Shown: in pieces, positions 21,968-29,308 of the stretch
Layout: every line of letters begins with the position of its first letter
Position numbering within the stretch: the stretch's first letter is position 1
Assembly: GCA_947503145.1 (NCBI GenBank)
Contig: CANNCP010000002.1
Coordinates: 340,367 to 404,366 of the forward strand
Length of the DNA stretch: 64,000 nucleotides
Source: an uncultured Roseovarius sp.
GTDB lineage: Bacteria > Pseudomonadota > Alphaproteobacteria > Rhodobacterales > Rhodobacteraceae
Direction of reading: 5' to 3'
Translations under genes and position numbers: made by a program
Notes under the pieces: generated by a model
Database searches by the model: none
What the model saw: the letters and a program-made list of their open reading frames with translations, nothing else
Told to the model about the DNA's origin: nothing

Positions 21968-22465
21968 TCAGGCTGCGTCTGACCGCGCCACCGACTTGGT
22001 CTGCGCGGCGAGTTCCAGACCGTCCGCATAGATCACATGCGGTGCGTCGAACCACAACTGATAGAGGGTCAGCGTCCGCAACCCGTCATGCGTGATGAAT
22101 TCACCATCCACCAGCGCGCGTGCCGGGACCATCGCCTGCGCCTTGCCAAAGAGCGCCTGGGCGCGCCAGTCCCGTATCAGTAATTCCTGATCCGCCGGCA
22201 GAACCACGTCGCGATCCGGGCGCGTGTCGCCCAGCGATCCGGCGAGGATACGCACCGTGTGGATGGTCTGACGGTATTTTCGGATACCGTCTAGGGCGAC
22301 CAGACCGCAATCGCGGGTGATGATCCGATCGCCGGGCGAAATTTCTTCGACCGTTCTTTCGCCCGATTGCGTCAAGAGAATGCTACCGGGGCCAACCCCG
22401 GCGCAAATGAAATGCGCCTGCGCGGGCTTTGACCCGCCGCTGCGCCCGACCGTTTTCGGTTTCAT
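21968..22465 (-). CDS. Hint-domain protein, short
   Basis: A 165-residue protein that is almost entirely a Hint domain: I-C-A-G-V-G-P-G-S-I-L-L-T-Q-S-G-E-R-T-V-E-E-I at the start, L-P-A-D-Q-E-L-L-I-R-D in the middle (where related proteins have SxxHR) and T-L-T-L-Y-Q-L-W-F-D-A-P-H-V-I-Y-A-D-G-L near 140-155. It resembles the Hint part of the protein at 5382-6356 but lacks any VCBS module, and the usual start C-F-x-x-G-T is changed to I-C-A-G-V-G-P-G-S. Autoprocessing ability is doubtful. It converges with nnr. The promoter region is AT-rich with a LexA-like box. Confidence 0.75.
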   Translation of the reverse strand: MKPKTVGRSGGSKPAQAHFICAGVGPGSILLTQSGERTVEEISPGDRIITRDCGLVALDGIRKYRQTIHTVRILAGSLGDTRPDRDVVLPADQELLIRDWRAQALFGKAQAMVPARALVDGEFITHDGLRTLTLYQLWFDAPHVIYADGLELAAQTKSVARSDAA

Positions 22466-22482
22466 GGCGACCTGCTATTTTT

Positions 22483-22497
22483 GTTCTTTGCTCGTTA
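22483..22497 (-). promoter_or_regulatory. Possible LexA-like box before the short Hint gene
   Basis: GTTC-N7-GTTA differs in one base from the alphaproteobacterial SOS box GTTC-N7-GTTC. It stands 18 nt before the ATG at 22465. One mismatch in a loose motif is expected by chance fairly often. Confidence 0.25.
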
Positions 22498-22638
22498 TTG
22501 GAACCGATCATATGCCAATATTCGGTAAATGTCCTACTTTTTTCATAACCATGCCGTGACTTTCCGTTTTCCACTCGCATCCCGGCACGGGCTTTGCTAG
22601 GCACGCGTCAGGTTGCGGCCCGACGGGGCCGAACATGC

Positions 22639-22723
22639 GCGGGTGTGGCGGAATTGGTAGACGCACCAGATTTAGGTTCTGGCGCCGCAAGGCGTGGGGG
22701 TTCAAGTCCCTCCACCCGCACCA
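22639..22723 (+). tRNA. tRNA-Leu (anticodon UAG)
   Basis: An 85-nt class II tRNA including a templated CCA. Acceptor arms GCGGGTG (22639-22645) and CACCCGC (22713-22719) pair fully. The anticodon stem CCAGA/TCTGG encloses the loop TTTAGGT, giving anticodon UAG. A long variable arm (GCGCC GCAA GGCGT) and a T-arm GGGGG-TTCAAGT-CCCTC follow. The 3' half is the attachment site of the integrated element. Confidence 0.97.
22670..22723 (+). repeat. Attachment site, left (within tRNA-Leu)
   Basis: The tRNA segment from the anticodon loop to CCA is repeated at 29255-29308, identical in 53 of 54 positions. The single difference is C at 22712 against T at 29297. Together they bound the integrated element. 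Confidence 0.92.
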
Positions 22724-22830
22724 TACTGTTTTCATTGCATTTTCTACCATTGCCGCTTGTCCTGAATTCGATTGCTTTTTCGGGTTTCGCAATTCGTTTC
22801 GCACGTTCTTGTTCCGGTCCTGTTCCGTTC

Positions 22831-23472
22831 TCAACGCTCTCGCCTTTCTTGGGCGCGGCGCGATGCGGTCTTTTGACTCGCCTGCGCCCGATACTTCTGC
22901 ACCATCGCCAACGTCTTGTGGCCGGTGACTGACTGAATTTCCGAGTCGCTGCATCCGGCCTCGGCCAGCAGCCGCGCCGCCGTGTAGCGCCAGCCATGCG
23001 GCACCAGCTTTTGCGCGCCGTCCTTCACGCCGATAGCCTCGCGCACGTTCTCTATGCGCTTCTGCACGGTGCGCTTGCCCAAAGGCTCGGTCAGGTTCTT
23101 GGCAAGGATATGCCGCCCTTTCTTGGGCAGGGTGTCGAGATAGGCTTGCAGGCGGGCAGGGCAGTAAACCCATATCTTCGCTTTGGTCTTTTCCTGCGAT
23201 ACCTGCATGTATTCGCCATCGAAGTCGGTCCAGAGCATTTTCAGGCAATCGCCCAGCCGCTGGCCAGTCCCTACGGCCAATTCAAAGGTAGTGCGTTCTA
23301 TGGTCAGCCTGTGCCGGTCGCAATACCGCTCGAAGGCGTCCAGCTTGTCGTCGGGCCATGCCTCGTATTCGCCGCCGGTCAGCTTGGGGATGTCCACGAC
23401 AGGGTTGCGGTCGATCCATTCCAGATCAACGGCCAGCTTGCAGAGGATCGACAGCACGGCCAACCGTTGCAT
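22831..23472 (-). pseudogene. int: Tyrosine recombinase (integrase), 5'-truncated
   Basis: The catalytic half of a phage integrase. It contains the first catalytic arginine in A-V-G-T-G-Q-R-L-G-D, the H-x-x-R box H-G-W-R-Y-T-A-A, G-H-K and the tyrosine in M-V-Q-K-Y-R-A. Only ~10-20 residues of the preceding core-binding domain remain (L-A-V-L-S-I-L-C-K-L-A), and the arm-binding domain is missing. Upstream of about 23465 the sequence switches to the capsid gene in another frame. An ATG at 23472 could start translation of ~213 residues, but DNA binding would be incomplete. It lies ~100 bp from the tRNA att site, the usual place for int. Confidence 0.85.
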
Positions 23473-24682
23473 CCATCGTGGCCAGTGCCGTGATACGCAG
23501 CCCGCCCGATTGTGCATCGGTAAACGGATCTCTGATCACGTCCACCGCGCCCCAGGTGCCGACAAAGATCGGTGCCACGCCGCCCGCGTTGGTGGTCAGC
23601 AGTGCCTTGGTAGGAAGAACGGTTGAGCCGGTCGGTGCCGCAAGCGCGTTGGTGGTCATGGCGATGTTGCCTGCCGGGATGTTGCGCACCATGCGCTCCC
23701 ATTCGGATACCGCCGTGTTGGTGATCAGCTGTTCATCCATATAACTCCAGACCTCGGGGCGGATCAGCGCCCGCACCGCACCGGGGGAACCCGCCGCATT
23801 TGCCGTCATGAACCGCACAACGGCCTTGCGAAACTCGGACCATGTTGCAGCCGCGTTCACGGTTTCCTCGTTGATGCCGTAGGTGCTGGCCCCGGCAATG
23901 ACGCCCAGAGGCTGGCCATTGTTGCCCGAACCCTGGAACACGGCCTCATCCATCGCCATGCCCATAGCGCCCGCCATGTCGCGCCGCACCGCCTGTTCCA
24001 GTGCGCTGCCCGACTGCTTCAACGCGCGCCGGGTGATGCGCATCTGAACCCCGAGATTCTGCTCGGGCTTCATGCTCCGGTCGGTCGTGGCGTAGGTGGT
24101 CGGCCCAGATACGTTGCCGGTCTCCGATGTTGCCCAGCCTGCCGTTACCGCGCTTGTCGTCACCGGCCATTCAACCTCGCCGTGGTCAATGCTGATCATT
24201 TGCGCGCCCATGCGGGATGCCACGCTATCGGGAAACAGCCGGTCGATGATCGGGCGGGTGCTGATCGGGTCAGGGGTGCCGCTGGCAATGGTTTCATTTG
24301 CCCGCTGTTCCAGAGCCTGCCACGGTACGGGGATGCCCCTGTAACCTCCAGCGGCGCGCAGCTCTTGCACGATCTCGGCGGTTTGCCCGGAAAGCTCGCG
24401 GCCTTCATCCAATGCAAGCGCAACCTGCCGCATCTCATACCCGGCCATCATCTCGGACCATTCGTTATCCGAACGGGTTTCCAGCTCGCCCTTGGCCTTT
24501 TCGCGCTCCTCGGCCTCGGTGATCAGCGCCGCGCGAAACTTGCGTTCGCCGTCCTGATAATCCTGGTCGAGTTTGTCCATCTTGGAACGGGTTTCGTCGG
24601 TCAGGGATTCCGCCCCTGCCAGCTCGGCCAGCGACTGCCGGATTTCCGACTGCCTGCGCTGGATTTTTACGCTATCAAGCAT
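23426..24682 (-). CDS. HK97-type phage major capsid protein, 3' end altered
   Basis: Forms the icosahedral head. Residues ~1-95 are a charged, helical delta/scaffold-like region (Q-R-R-Q-S-E-I-R-Q-S-L-A-E-L). The capsid fold follows, with S-R-P-I-like and K-P-E-Q-N-L-G-V-Q-M-R-I-T-R-R-A-L-K-Q-S segments and Q-G-S-G-N-N-G-Q-P-L-G-V near 250. The 418-residue frame ends I-T-A-L-A-T-M-D-A-T-V-G-R-A, then V-D-P-L-Q-A-G-R, which is integrase DNA read in the wrong frame. The natural C-terminus is therefore replaced. No prohead protease gene is present in the element. Confidence 0.88.
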   Translation of the reverse strand: MLDSVKIQRRQSEIRQSLAELAGAESLTDETRSKMDKLDQDYQDGERKFRAALITEAEEREKAKGELETRSDNEWSEMMAGYEMRQVALALDEGRELSGQTAEIVQELRAAGGYRGIPVPWQALEQRANETIASGTPDPISTRPIIDRLFPDSVASRMGAQMISIDHGEVEWPVTTSAVTAGWATSETGNVSGPTTYATTDRSMKPEQNLGVQMRITRRALKQSGSALEQAVRRDMAGAMGMAMDEAVFQGSGNNGQPLGVIAGASTYGINEETVNAAATWSEFRKAVVRFMTANAAGSPGAVRALIRPEVWSYMDEQLITNTAVSEWERMVRNIPAGNIAMTTNALAAPTGSTVLPTKALLTTNAGGVAPIFVGTWGAVDVIRDPFTDAQSGGLRITALATMDATVGRAVDPLQAGR

Positions 24683-24998
24683 GTGTTTTCTCCTGTTGCT
24701 CGATTGGTTTCGTCGCCAATTCAGCGACAGCTACGCGCCACGCTTGGCGCTTGAGATCAGGCACATGGCCCAGCTCCCGGTTGGTTTCCTTGGTGTGACA
24801 GCCCGCGCAAAGCGTCAGGCACAGATCGGGGTTGAAGGCGTGTTGCGGATAGTCCCGCACCGGCTTTGTGTGGTGAACCTCCAGCCGCCGCCGCTCGCCG
24901 CAGTGCTGGCAACTCCAGTTGTCACGCTCCAGAACAGCGTGCCGCACCGCCTGCCATTCCTTGCGCTTCAACGCCCATCTGCCCGGTCGCGCCGTCAT
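24675..24998 (-). CDS. HNH endonuclease
   Basis: A 107-residue phage-type HNH nuclease. The motif runs C-Q-H-C-G ... L-E-V-H-H-T-K-P-V ... C-L-T-L-C-A-G-C-H-T-K-E-T, giving two CxxC zinc pairs and the catalytic HH. HNH proteins of this size are encoded beside terminase genes in many HK97-like phages, where they support packaging cleavage. It overlaps the capsid gene by 8 bp and the adaptor gene by 4 bp, so the block is co-translated. Confidence 0.88.
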   Translation of the reverse strand: MTARPGRWALKRKEWQAVRHAVLERDNWSCQHCGERRRLEVHHTKPVRDYPQHAFNPDLCLTLCAGCHTKETNRELGHVPDLKRQAWRVAVAELATKPIEQQEKTHA

Positions 24999-25330
24999 TG
25001 GTCATTCCTTGCGCTGCATGTGAACTCAATGAATTGCAGCCGCCCTTCCTTGCTTTCCTTCGCGCCGGAAATATTGAAGTCCTGGCCATCGGCTTTGATG
25101 CGGTCGCGCGGGTTTATGTCGCGGGTGAAGGCAGAAGATCGCACGGTGAACCGGGTTGTGACGGTCGCCTGAACCTGCGCCGCCGCGAACTTTTCGCCAT
25201 CGCTCACGTCTGCCCGGTGCGCGCTGATCGGGTCGCCATGATCGGCCCAGACCTTGACCATGCCGTAACCGTCATCCTCTTCGGTGTAGCGCCGCACCTG
25301 AATTTGCCGGTCGAGTTTGGAACCGCTCAT
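24995..25330 (-). CDS. Phage head-tail adaptor protein
   Basis: A ~111-residue protein resembling SPP1 gp16 / HK97-type head-completion adaptors: L-D-R-Q-I-Q-V-R-R-Y, then D-G-Y-G-M-V-K-V-W-A-D-H-G, and a C-terminal beta block T-V-R-S-S-A-F-T-R-D-I-N-P-R-D-R-I. The start at 25330 forms an ATGA overlap with the terminase stop; an ATG two codons upstream (25336) is an alternative. It lies between terminase and HNH, not after capsid as in most phages. Confidence 0.78.
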   Translation of the reverse strand: MSGSKLDRQIQVRRYTEEDDGYGMVKVWADHGDPISAHRADVSDGEKFAAAQVQATVTTRFTVRSSAFTRDINPRDRIKADGQDFNISGAKESKEGRLQFIEFTCSARNDQ

Positions 25331-26859
25331 GCCCATGTCATGCGCCCCTTTCCCTTGGCCGGTGCGCGCTTCATGCGCTGGCCTTGTGCAACCGCCAGAA
25401 CCGTTGCCGCCACCGGGTCGATCCGGCCCGTAGAGCGTCCAGCCGCCAGCTTGTGATTGCCTGCCGGGTCAACCAGCGTGATCGCGTCCGCAAAGGCAGA
25501 TCGCAGCAGCAGGGAAGGCTTGGCCTTCACTTGTCCCTCGAACACAGCGCGCCGCAGCCTCTCGCAATCTTCACTGCCGTCTTTCCATCCGAAACCGCGC
25601 CAGATGAACGGAACACGCTCTAGGCCAGCGTCCCGCAGCGCCTCCAGAAACTCGGCATGGCGGAACCTGTCACCCACGATTGCCGCCGGTGCCTGCCCGT
25701 CCAGCCGCTCCACAACGTCAGCCATGAAGCGCGCAACGGGAACCGTGGTATCGCCCATTGTCACCAACTCGCCCCGCTCGTGCATCTCGGTGTAGCGGCT
25801 CGATACGCCATCAGCCTGCCCGCGCTCGGCAAGGTTGGGATTGCAGGGGAACGCCCCGACGCATTCCAGACGCCCGGTGTCGGGCCAATACAGTGCCGCC
25901 GCGCTCATGGAACGGGAACCGCCCAGATCAATGCCCAGAACAACAGGGCCATCGCGTTCGGGCTGATCGTCGGGCGAAACCTCACAAGACAGCCATTCGT
26001 CAACGGTAAGCAATACTGACCTATCATCAGCCGCGACACGTTGGTTTAGATTCAAGTTGCGGAAACTGGATAAGGCAGAACCACCCCGCGCAATGGCCCG
26101 TTGCGCCTGCGCCACCAGCCAATCCGCCGTTGGCCCGATGCCCTCCTTTGCGCCGGGGTTGGCGATTAGAAGGCTCTCCAGATCGTCAGGGGGTGGCCCC
26201 ATAGGGGGGCGATGCTCTTGCACATAGGTGCCGTTTGGCGGCTCATCCAACCAGCGGCTGAACGTGTTGCTATCATCCGGCGCGCTCGTGCTGATAATCA
26301 ACGCCCTGCCGTCGCGCTTGCCCAGCCCCGACAAGATCGCATTCTCCAGGTTGTCGCCCTTTTCACGTTCCCACGCCGCCCGCTCATCCAAGATCGCCAG
26401 CGTTGGCGCGCCGCCCAAGATGCTCTTGCCATCCGCAGCGATAACCCGCGCCAGCCCGCCGCCGTTCTCTGCCGTCTCGACCTCCAGCTTTGAGCCGCGC
26501 CGGATCGTGAATTGCTCTTGCTCGTCCTCGGGCAGTCCCTCAATGAACCCGACAAGAAAGCCAAACGCCGTGCGCGCCTGATCGCGGTTGCGGGCGGCAA
26601 AGATGATCTCGCGCTTGGGCTGCGCCTCGATCTCGCCCATCAGATGCCCGAGCGCGATGCCCGCAGAGATAGCGGTTTTCGCGTTGCCCCTGCCGATCGA
26701 AAGGCACGCCACGTTGACGCCCTTGGCGAACGCGCCCCGGATGAATTGCTTTTGATACTTGGCCAGCCGCAGCCGCCTGCCCGCAAGCCTGCCCTCGGGA
26801 ACGATCAGCGTTGGCAGAAACCGCAGCGCCGCCGATGCCGATTTCGTGGCCCGCGTCAT
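25327..26859 (-). CDS. Phage terminase large subunit
   Basis: DNA-packaging motor and nuclease. The 510-residue protein has an ATPase domain with Walker-A-like SIGRGNAKT (about residues 54-62), Walker B L-A-I-L-D-E-R near 150 and a coupling motif I-I-S-T-S-A. A C-terminal RNase-H-like nuclease domain starts with V-L-G-I-D-L-G-G-S (about 307) and continues A-A-I-V-G-D-R-F near 390. Length and both domains appear complete. No small terminase subunit is recognised next to it. Confidence 0.9.
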   Translation of the reverse strand: MTRATKSASAALRFLPTLIVPEGRLAGRRLRLAKYQKQFIRGAFAKGVNVACLSIGRGNAKTAISAGIALGHLMGEIEAQPKREIIFAARNRDQARTAFGFLVGFIEGLPEDEQEQFTIRRGSKLEVETAENGGGLARVIAADGKSILGGAPTLAILDERAAWEREKGDNLENAILSGLGKRDGRALIISTSAPDDSNTFSRWLDEPPNGTYVQEHRPPMGPPPDDLESLLIANPGAKEGIGPTADWLVAQAQRAIARGGSALSSFRNLNLNQRVAADDRSVLLTVDEWLSCEVSPDDQPERDGPVVLGIDLGGSRSMSAAALYWPDTGRLECVGAFPCNPNLAERGQADGVSSRYTEMHERGELVTMGDTTVPVARFMADVVERLDGQAPAAIVGDRFRHAEFLEALRDAGLERVPFIWRGFGWKDGSEDCERLRRAVFEGQVKAKPSLLLRSAFADAITLVDPAGNHKLAAGRSTGRIDPVAATVLAVAQGQRMKRAPAKGKGRMTWA

Positions 26860-26956
26860 TGCCCATCCCCCGGATTTTTTCGGGAATGAGAAAAGAACAG
26901 TTCAACACCGGTGCCAGAGAATAGCAGAAACCCCGGCATAAAGGTTAAATCGCCGC

Positions 26957-27499
26957 TCATATGCGAACCCGCCTGTAACGCGCCGCTATGCGGGCTGTTG
27001 ACGGTGCCAGCGTTGGCGCTGCATCCACGTCACCGCGCAGATCGTAGAGCTTCAACGCCTGATCCATGATCGCCAGCGCCAGATCGTCGGGGATGGTGGT
27101 GTCGTCTGCCCCAAAGCCTGCCGTGTAGGTGACACGGATAGGCCCGCCCGGTGTGTTGTCGAAGAACAGTTGCGGCCTTGGCCCTGCCACCAGAAACCAG
27201 CCGTCATTGACAGGCGTTGCCGTGCCGTCCTGCTCGATCAGCTCCACGGTGACGGATGCGCCCAGGGCAACAGGGCCAACGGGCAGTTGCAGAACCTTGC
27301 CAATCAGGGGATCGGCCAGCGCCGTGATGGTCTGATCCAGCAGCGCAATATCCGCATACCGCTCGATCTCGTCAGCCGCCGCACGGGCAAAGCGCAAGGC
27401 GTCGGTGGTCTCTGACGTTTCAACCCGCATGTGTTTGGCCAGCGCCGTGCTATCCACGGGGTCGCCTGCCGCTATCGGTGTCCGCTCGATGATCCGCAT
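26957..27499 (-). CDS. Phage gp6-like head-tail connector
   Basis: A 180-residue protein with the helical N-terminal layout of HK97 gp6-type connectors: L-A-K-H-M-R-V-E-T-S-E-T-T-D-A-L-R-F-A-R-A-A-A-D-E-I-E-R-Y. A beta-rich middle with R-V-T-Y-T-A-G-F-G-A-D and a C-terminal helix (D-L-A-L-A-I-M-D-Q-A-L-K-L-Y-D-L-R-G-D) follow. Y-T-A-G-F-G is a common mark of this family. It is the first of the structural genes on the minus strand, 97 bp before terminase. Confidence 0.78.
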   Translation of the reverse strand: MRIIERTPIAAGDPVDSTALAKHMRVETSETTDALRFARAAADEIERYADIALLDQTITALADPLIGKVLQLPVGPVALGASVTVELIEQDGTATPVNDGWFLVAGPRPQLFFDNTPGGPIRVTYTAGFGADDTTIPDDLALAIMDQALKLYDLRGDVDAAPTLAPSTARIAARYRRVRI

Positions 27500-27972
27500 T
27501 CACTGCCTTTCTGTCTTGGGGTAATATAACACCTCATTATTAGGTAAGTAATACTGACGTATATGAATTAGACACACCCCTGCCACCCGCTCCTTCCCCC
27601 CGATATACAGGAGAAGGCCCTGCGCTTCCTCGATCCGTATCCACGCGATGCCCGGTATCGTGGGCCAGCCGCTTCCCCGCAGGCTTTACACCTGCCCCGC
27701 CCTTTGCAGCTTTGCGCCGGTGCGGTCCCCGGTCTGTCACGCTGCGCATTGCAGGTTCACCAGCCGGTGGGTTTCGTTGTCGCGTTTCTGAGCGGCCTAG
27801 CAGGAGCCGGTATCGCTCGGGTCGGGTGATGTCCCCGGATCGTCATTCACCCGTTGATGTCGCTCAACGGTCAAAGGCTAGGACGGTTGCAGGGATATGC
27901 CCGGTCGCTGCCGGTCTGCTCCGGTGTGTTGACGCTCCAGCACCACGCCCATGATGCTGGGGCGCGGTGGCT
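27500..27972. other. Element spacer without a recognised gene
   Basis: About 470 bp between the connector and the Toprim gene. Several short frames exist on both strands but none has convincing composition or a ribosome site. The last ~60 bp before the connector are AT-rich (27520-27570) and contain the imperfect palindrome ACCTCATTATTAGGT; a promoter for the structural genes is likely there. A portal or small terminase gene may once have been here. Confidence 0.45.
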
Positions 27973-28926
27973 TTACCTTGCTGGCAAAAGCAGCTGGTTT
28001 ATTTGGGCGCGGTCGGCTTTCTCGGCCTCGCAGTCCTCAAGGTATTTGGTCGCGTCGATGTGCTGCCAAAGCGCCTCTTTCAGAATGTCCGCAATGACGT
28101 TGGGGGGCAGTGCCTCAAGCTGGCATGTGCCGCCCTTCCAGGACGCGCTTCGGGTGTCGCTGGCCTTCGGTGGCGCGGTGGGTAGGTCGTATGCGGCAAC
28201 CTGTTCACGGGTCAGCGCGATACGATGAAAGTCCACAGTGACAGTCCCGAATTGGCGGTCGGCTTCCACGAATGCAGTGACGTCTTGCGCAACAGCGTTG
28301 AAGATGTCCTCGCCGCTCGGATCACAGTCGCCCAAGTGCAAGATGATCGCGGGCTTTTCTATGCTCACAATCCGGTCGGCCAAGTCCTTCTTGGCAGTCA
28401 GGCTATCGAAGCCGCCGGATGAATACGCCCTCACAGAAAACGGCGCTGTTACATCGTCAATTTGCGGCAACATGCCTGCCGCCTCGCACCAAACCTCAAT
28501 ATGCAGTTCTTGCCCCGACAGCTTGTTGCGGGTGTATCGCTTACCCATGCCCCGGACGTGGCGCAGGAAGTCGTCACGGTCCTCGAAGTGATCGCGCCGG
28601 TAGGTCGTCACGCCATCGTCGCGGATCGCATGAAACGGAATGATCCGGGCGCGGCGCGCATTCGCTAGGTGGTGGCACAAGCGGTTATAAGCGGCCTCGC
28701 TTTTGTCATAGCCATGCGCCCCCACCATCCGATAGAAAATCTGCCGGATCGTCAGGGGCCAGTATTCCCGATATTCGTCCAGCACCGCTTGTGCCTGATC
28801 TAGCAGGGCGCGGGTCTTGGCCCTCGGAGCATAGTCGGTGGTATATCCGCGTTTTCCCTTTTTCAGGCTGGCCTGATTTACGTCAGCAGGGTTTTTCAGG
28901 CTGGCCTGATTTACTCTACCGCTCAT
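27973..28926 (-). CDS. Toprim / topoisomerase VI A-like phage protein
   Basis: A 317-residue protein. Residues ~40-110 contain L-T-I-R-Q-I-F-Y-R-M-V and L-A-N-A-R-R-A-R-I-I-P-F-H-A-I-R-D-D-G, a pattern seen in Spo11/TopoVI-A-like phage and actinobacterial proteins. Residues ~205-220 (A-I-I-L-H-L-G-D-C-D-P-S-G-E-D-I) form a Toprim-like acidic DxDxxG motif. It may cleave or nick DNA. The exact role is unknown. The start at 28926 overlaps the upstream stop as ATGA. Its N-terminus carries a tandem repeat (VNQASLK twice). Assignment to family is by motif only. Confidence 0.6.
   Translation of the reverse strand: MSGRVNQASLKNPADVNQASLKKGKRGYTTDYAPRAKTRALLDQAQAVLDEYREYWPLTIRQIFYRMVGAHGYDKSEAAYNRLCHHLANARRARIIPFHAIRDDGVTTYRRDHFEDRDDFLRHVRGMGKRYTRNKLSGQELHIEVWCEAAGMLPQIDDVTAPFSVRAYSSGGFDSLTAKKDLADRIVSIEKPAIILHLGDCDPSGEDIFNAVAQDVTAFVEADRQFGTVTVDFHRIALTREQVAAYDLPTAPPKASDTRSASWKGGTCQLEALPPNVIADILKEALWQHIDATKYLEDCEAEKADRAQINQLLLPAR
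28859..28914. repeat. Tandem 23-bp repeat in the Toprim gene
   Basis: TTTTTCAGGCTGGCCTGATT plus TAC occurs at 28859-28881 and 28892-28914, period 33 bp (11 codons). It encodes VNQASLK twice at the protein N-terminus. Each copy contains the palindromic core CAGGCTGGCCTG. Confidence 0.8.
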
Positions 28927-29141
28927 GCCGACGCCTCCACGAAGCCGCATAGGCCCTCGTCAGAAAGCGCCATGCGCACCTGATTTGCGTGGCCGGTTGA
29001 ATGGCATAGAAACCGCTCGGGCGGCTCACCGGGTCGGCAGACGGTGCAGACGGTGAAGCCGTCCAGGGTGGCGATGCGGTAGAAGCCTTTCGGCTTGAGC
29101 TGCATCAGTTCATCGAGCGAAACATCCGAAAGCCAGTTCAT
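28923..29141 (-). CDS. Small element-encoded protein, Cys-rich
   Basis: A 72-residue protein of unknown function at the attR side of the element. It has a helical start (W-L-S-D-V-S-L-D-E-L-M-Q-L) and a C-x2-C ... C-H-x3-H cluster (C-T-V-C-R-P-G, then F-L-C-H-S-T-G-H) that could bind zinc. It overlaps the Toprim gene by 4 bp and is probably the first gene of that transcript. Confidence 0.6.
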   Translation of the reverse strand: MNWLSDVSLDELMQLKPKGFYRIATLDGFTVCTVCRPGEPPERFLCHSTGHANQVRMALSDEGLCGFVEASA

Positions 29142-29254
29142 GCCGCCGCCCTCGCAGCAACGCCCGAAAGCGGTTTCGCACTGTCACCTTTCGTTCGCGG
29201 TATGTCCTGCGAAACTATTTGGCCAAGCGTTTGATAGGGGGGGATAGTCGCGTA

Positions 29255-29308
29255 ATTTAGGTTCTGGCGCCGCAAGGCGTGGGGGTTCAAGTCCCTTCAC
29301 CCGCACCA
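29255..29308 (+). repeat. Attachment site, right
   Basis: Copy of the tRNA-Leu 3' segment at 22670-22723 with one substitution (T at 29297). It lacks the 5' half of the tRNA, so it is not a tRNA gene. Confidence 0.92.

Larger units (their letters stand above)
22670..29308. mobile_element. Integrated phage-derived element in tRNA-Leu
   Basis: A 6.6-kb element between two copies of the tRNA-Leu 3' end. All recognisable genes are on the minus strand: a small protein, a Toprim-like protein, a gp6-type connector, the large terminase, a head-tail adaptor, an HNH nuclease, an HK97-type capsid protein and the integrase remnant next to the tRNA. No portal, prohead protease, small terminase, tail or lysis gene is recognisable. 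It is either a decayed prophage or a capsid-encoding phage satellite. The integrase lacks its N-terminal part, so autonomous excision is unlikely. Confidence 0.88.

Noticed and set aside
28859..28914. CRISPR array
   Set aside because: Only two repeat units with a 10-bp spacer inside a coding frame; no cas genes in the window.
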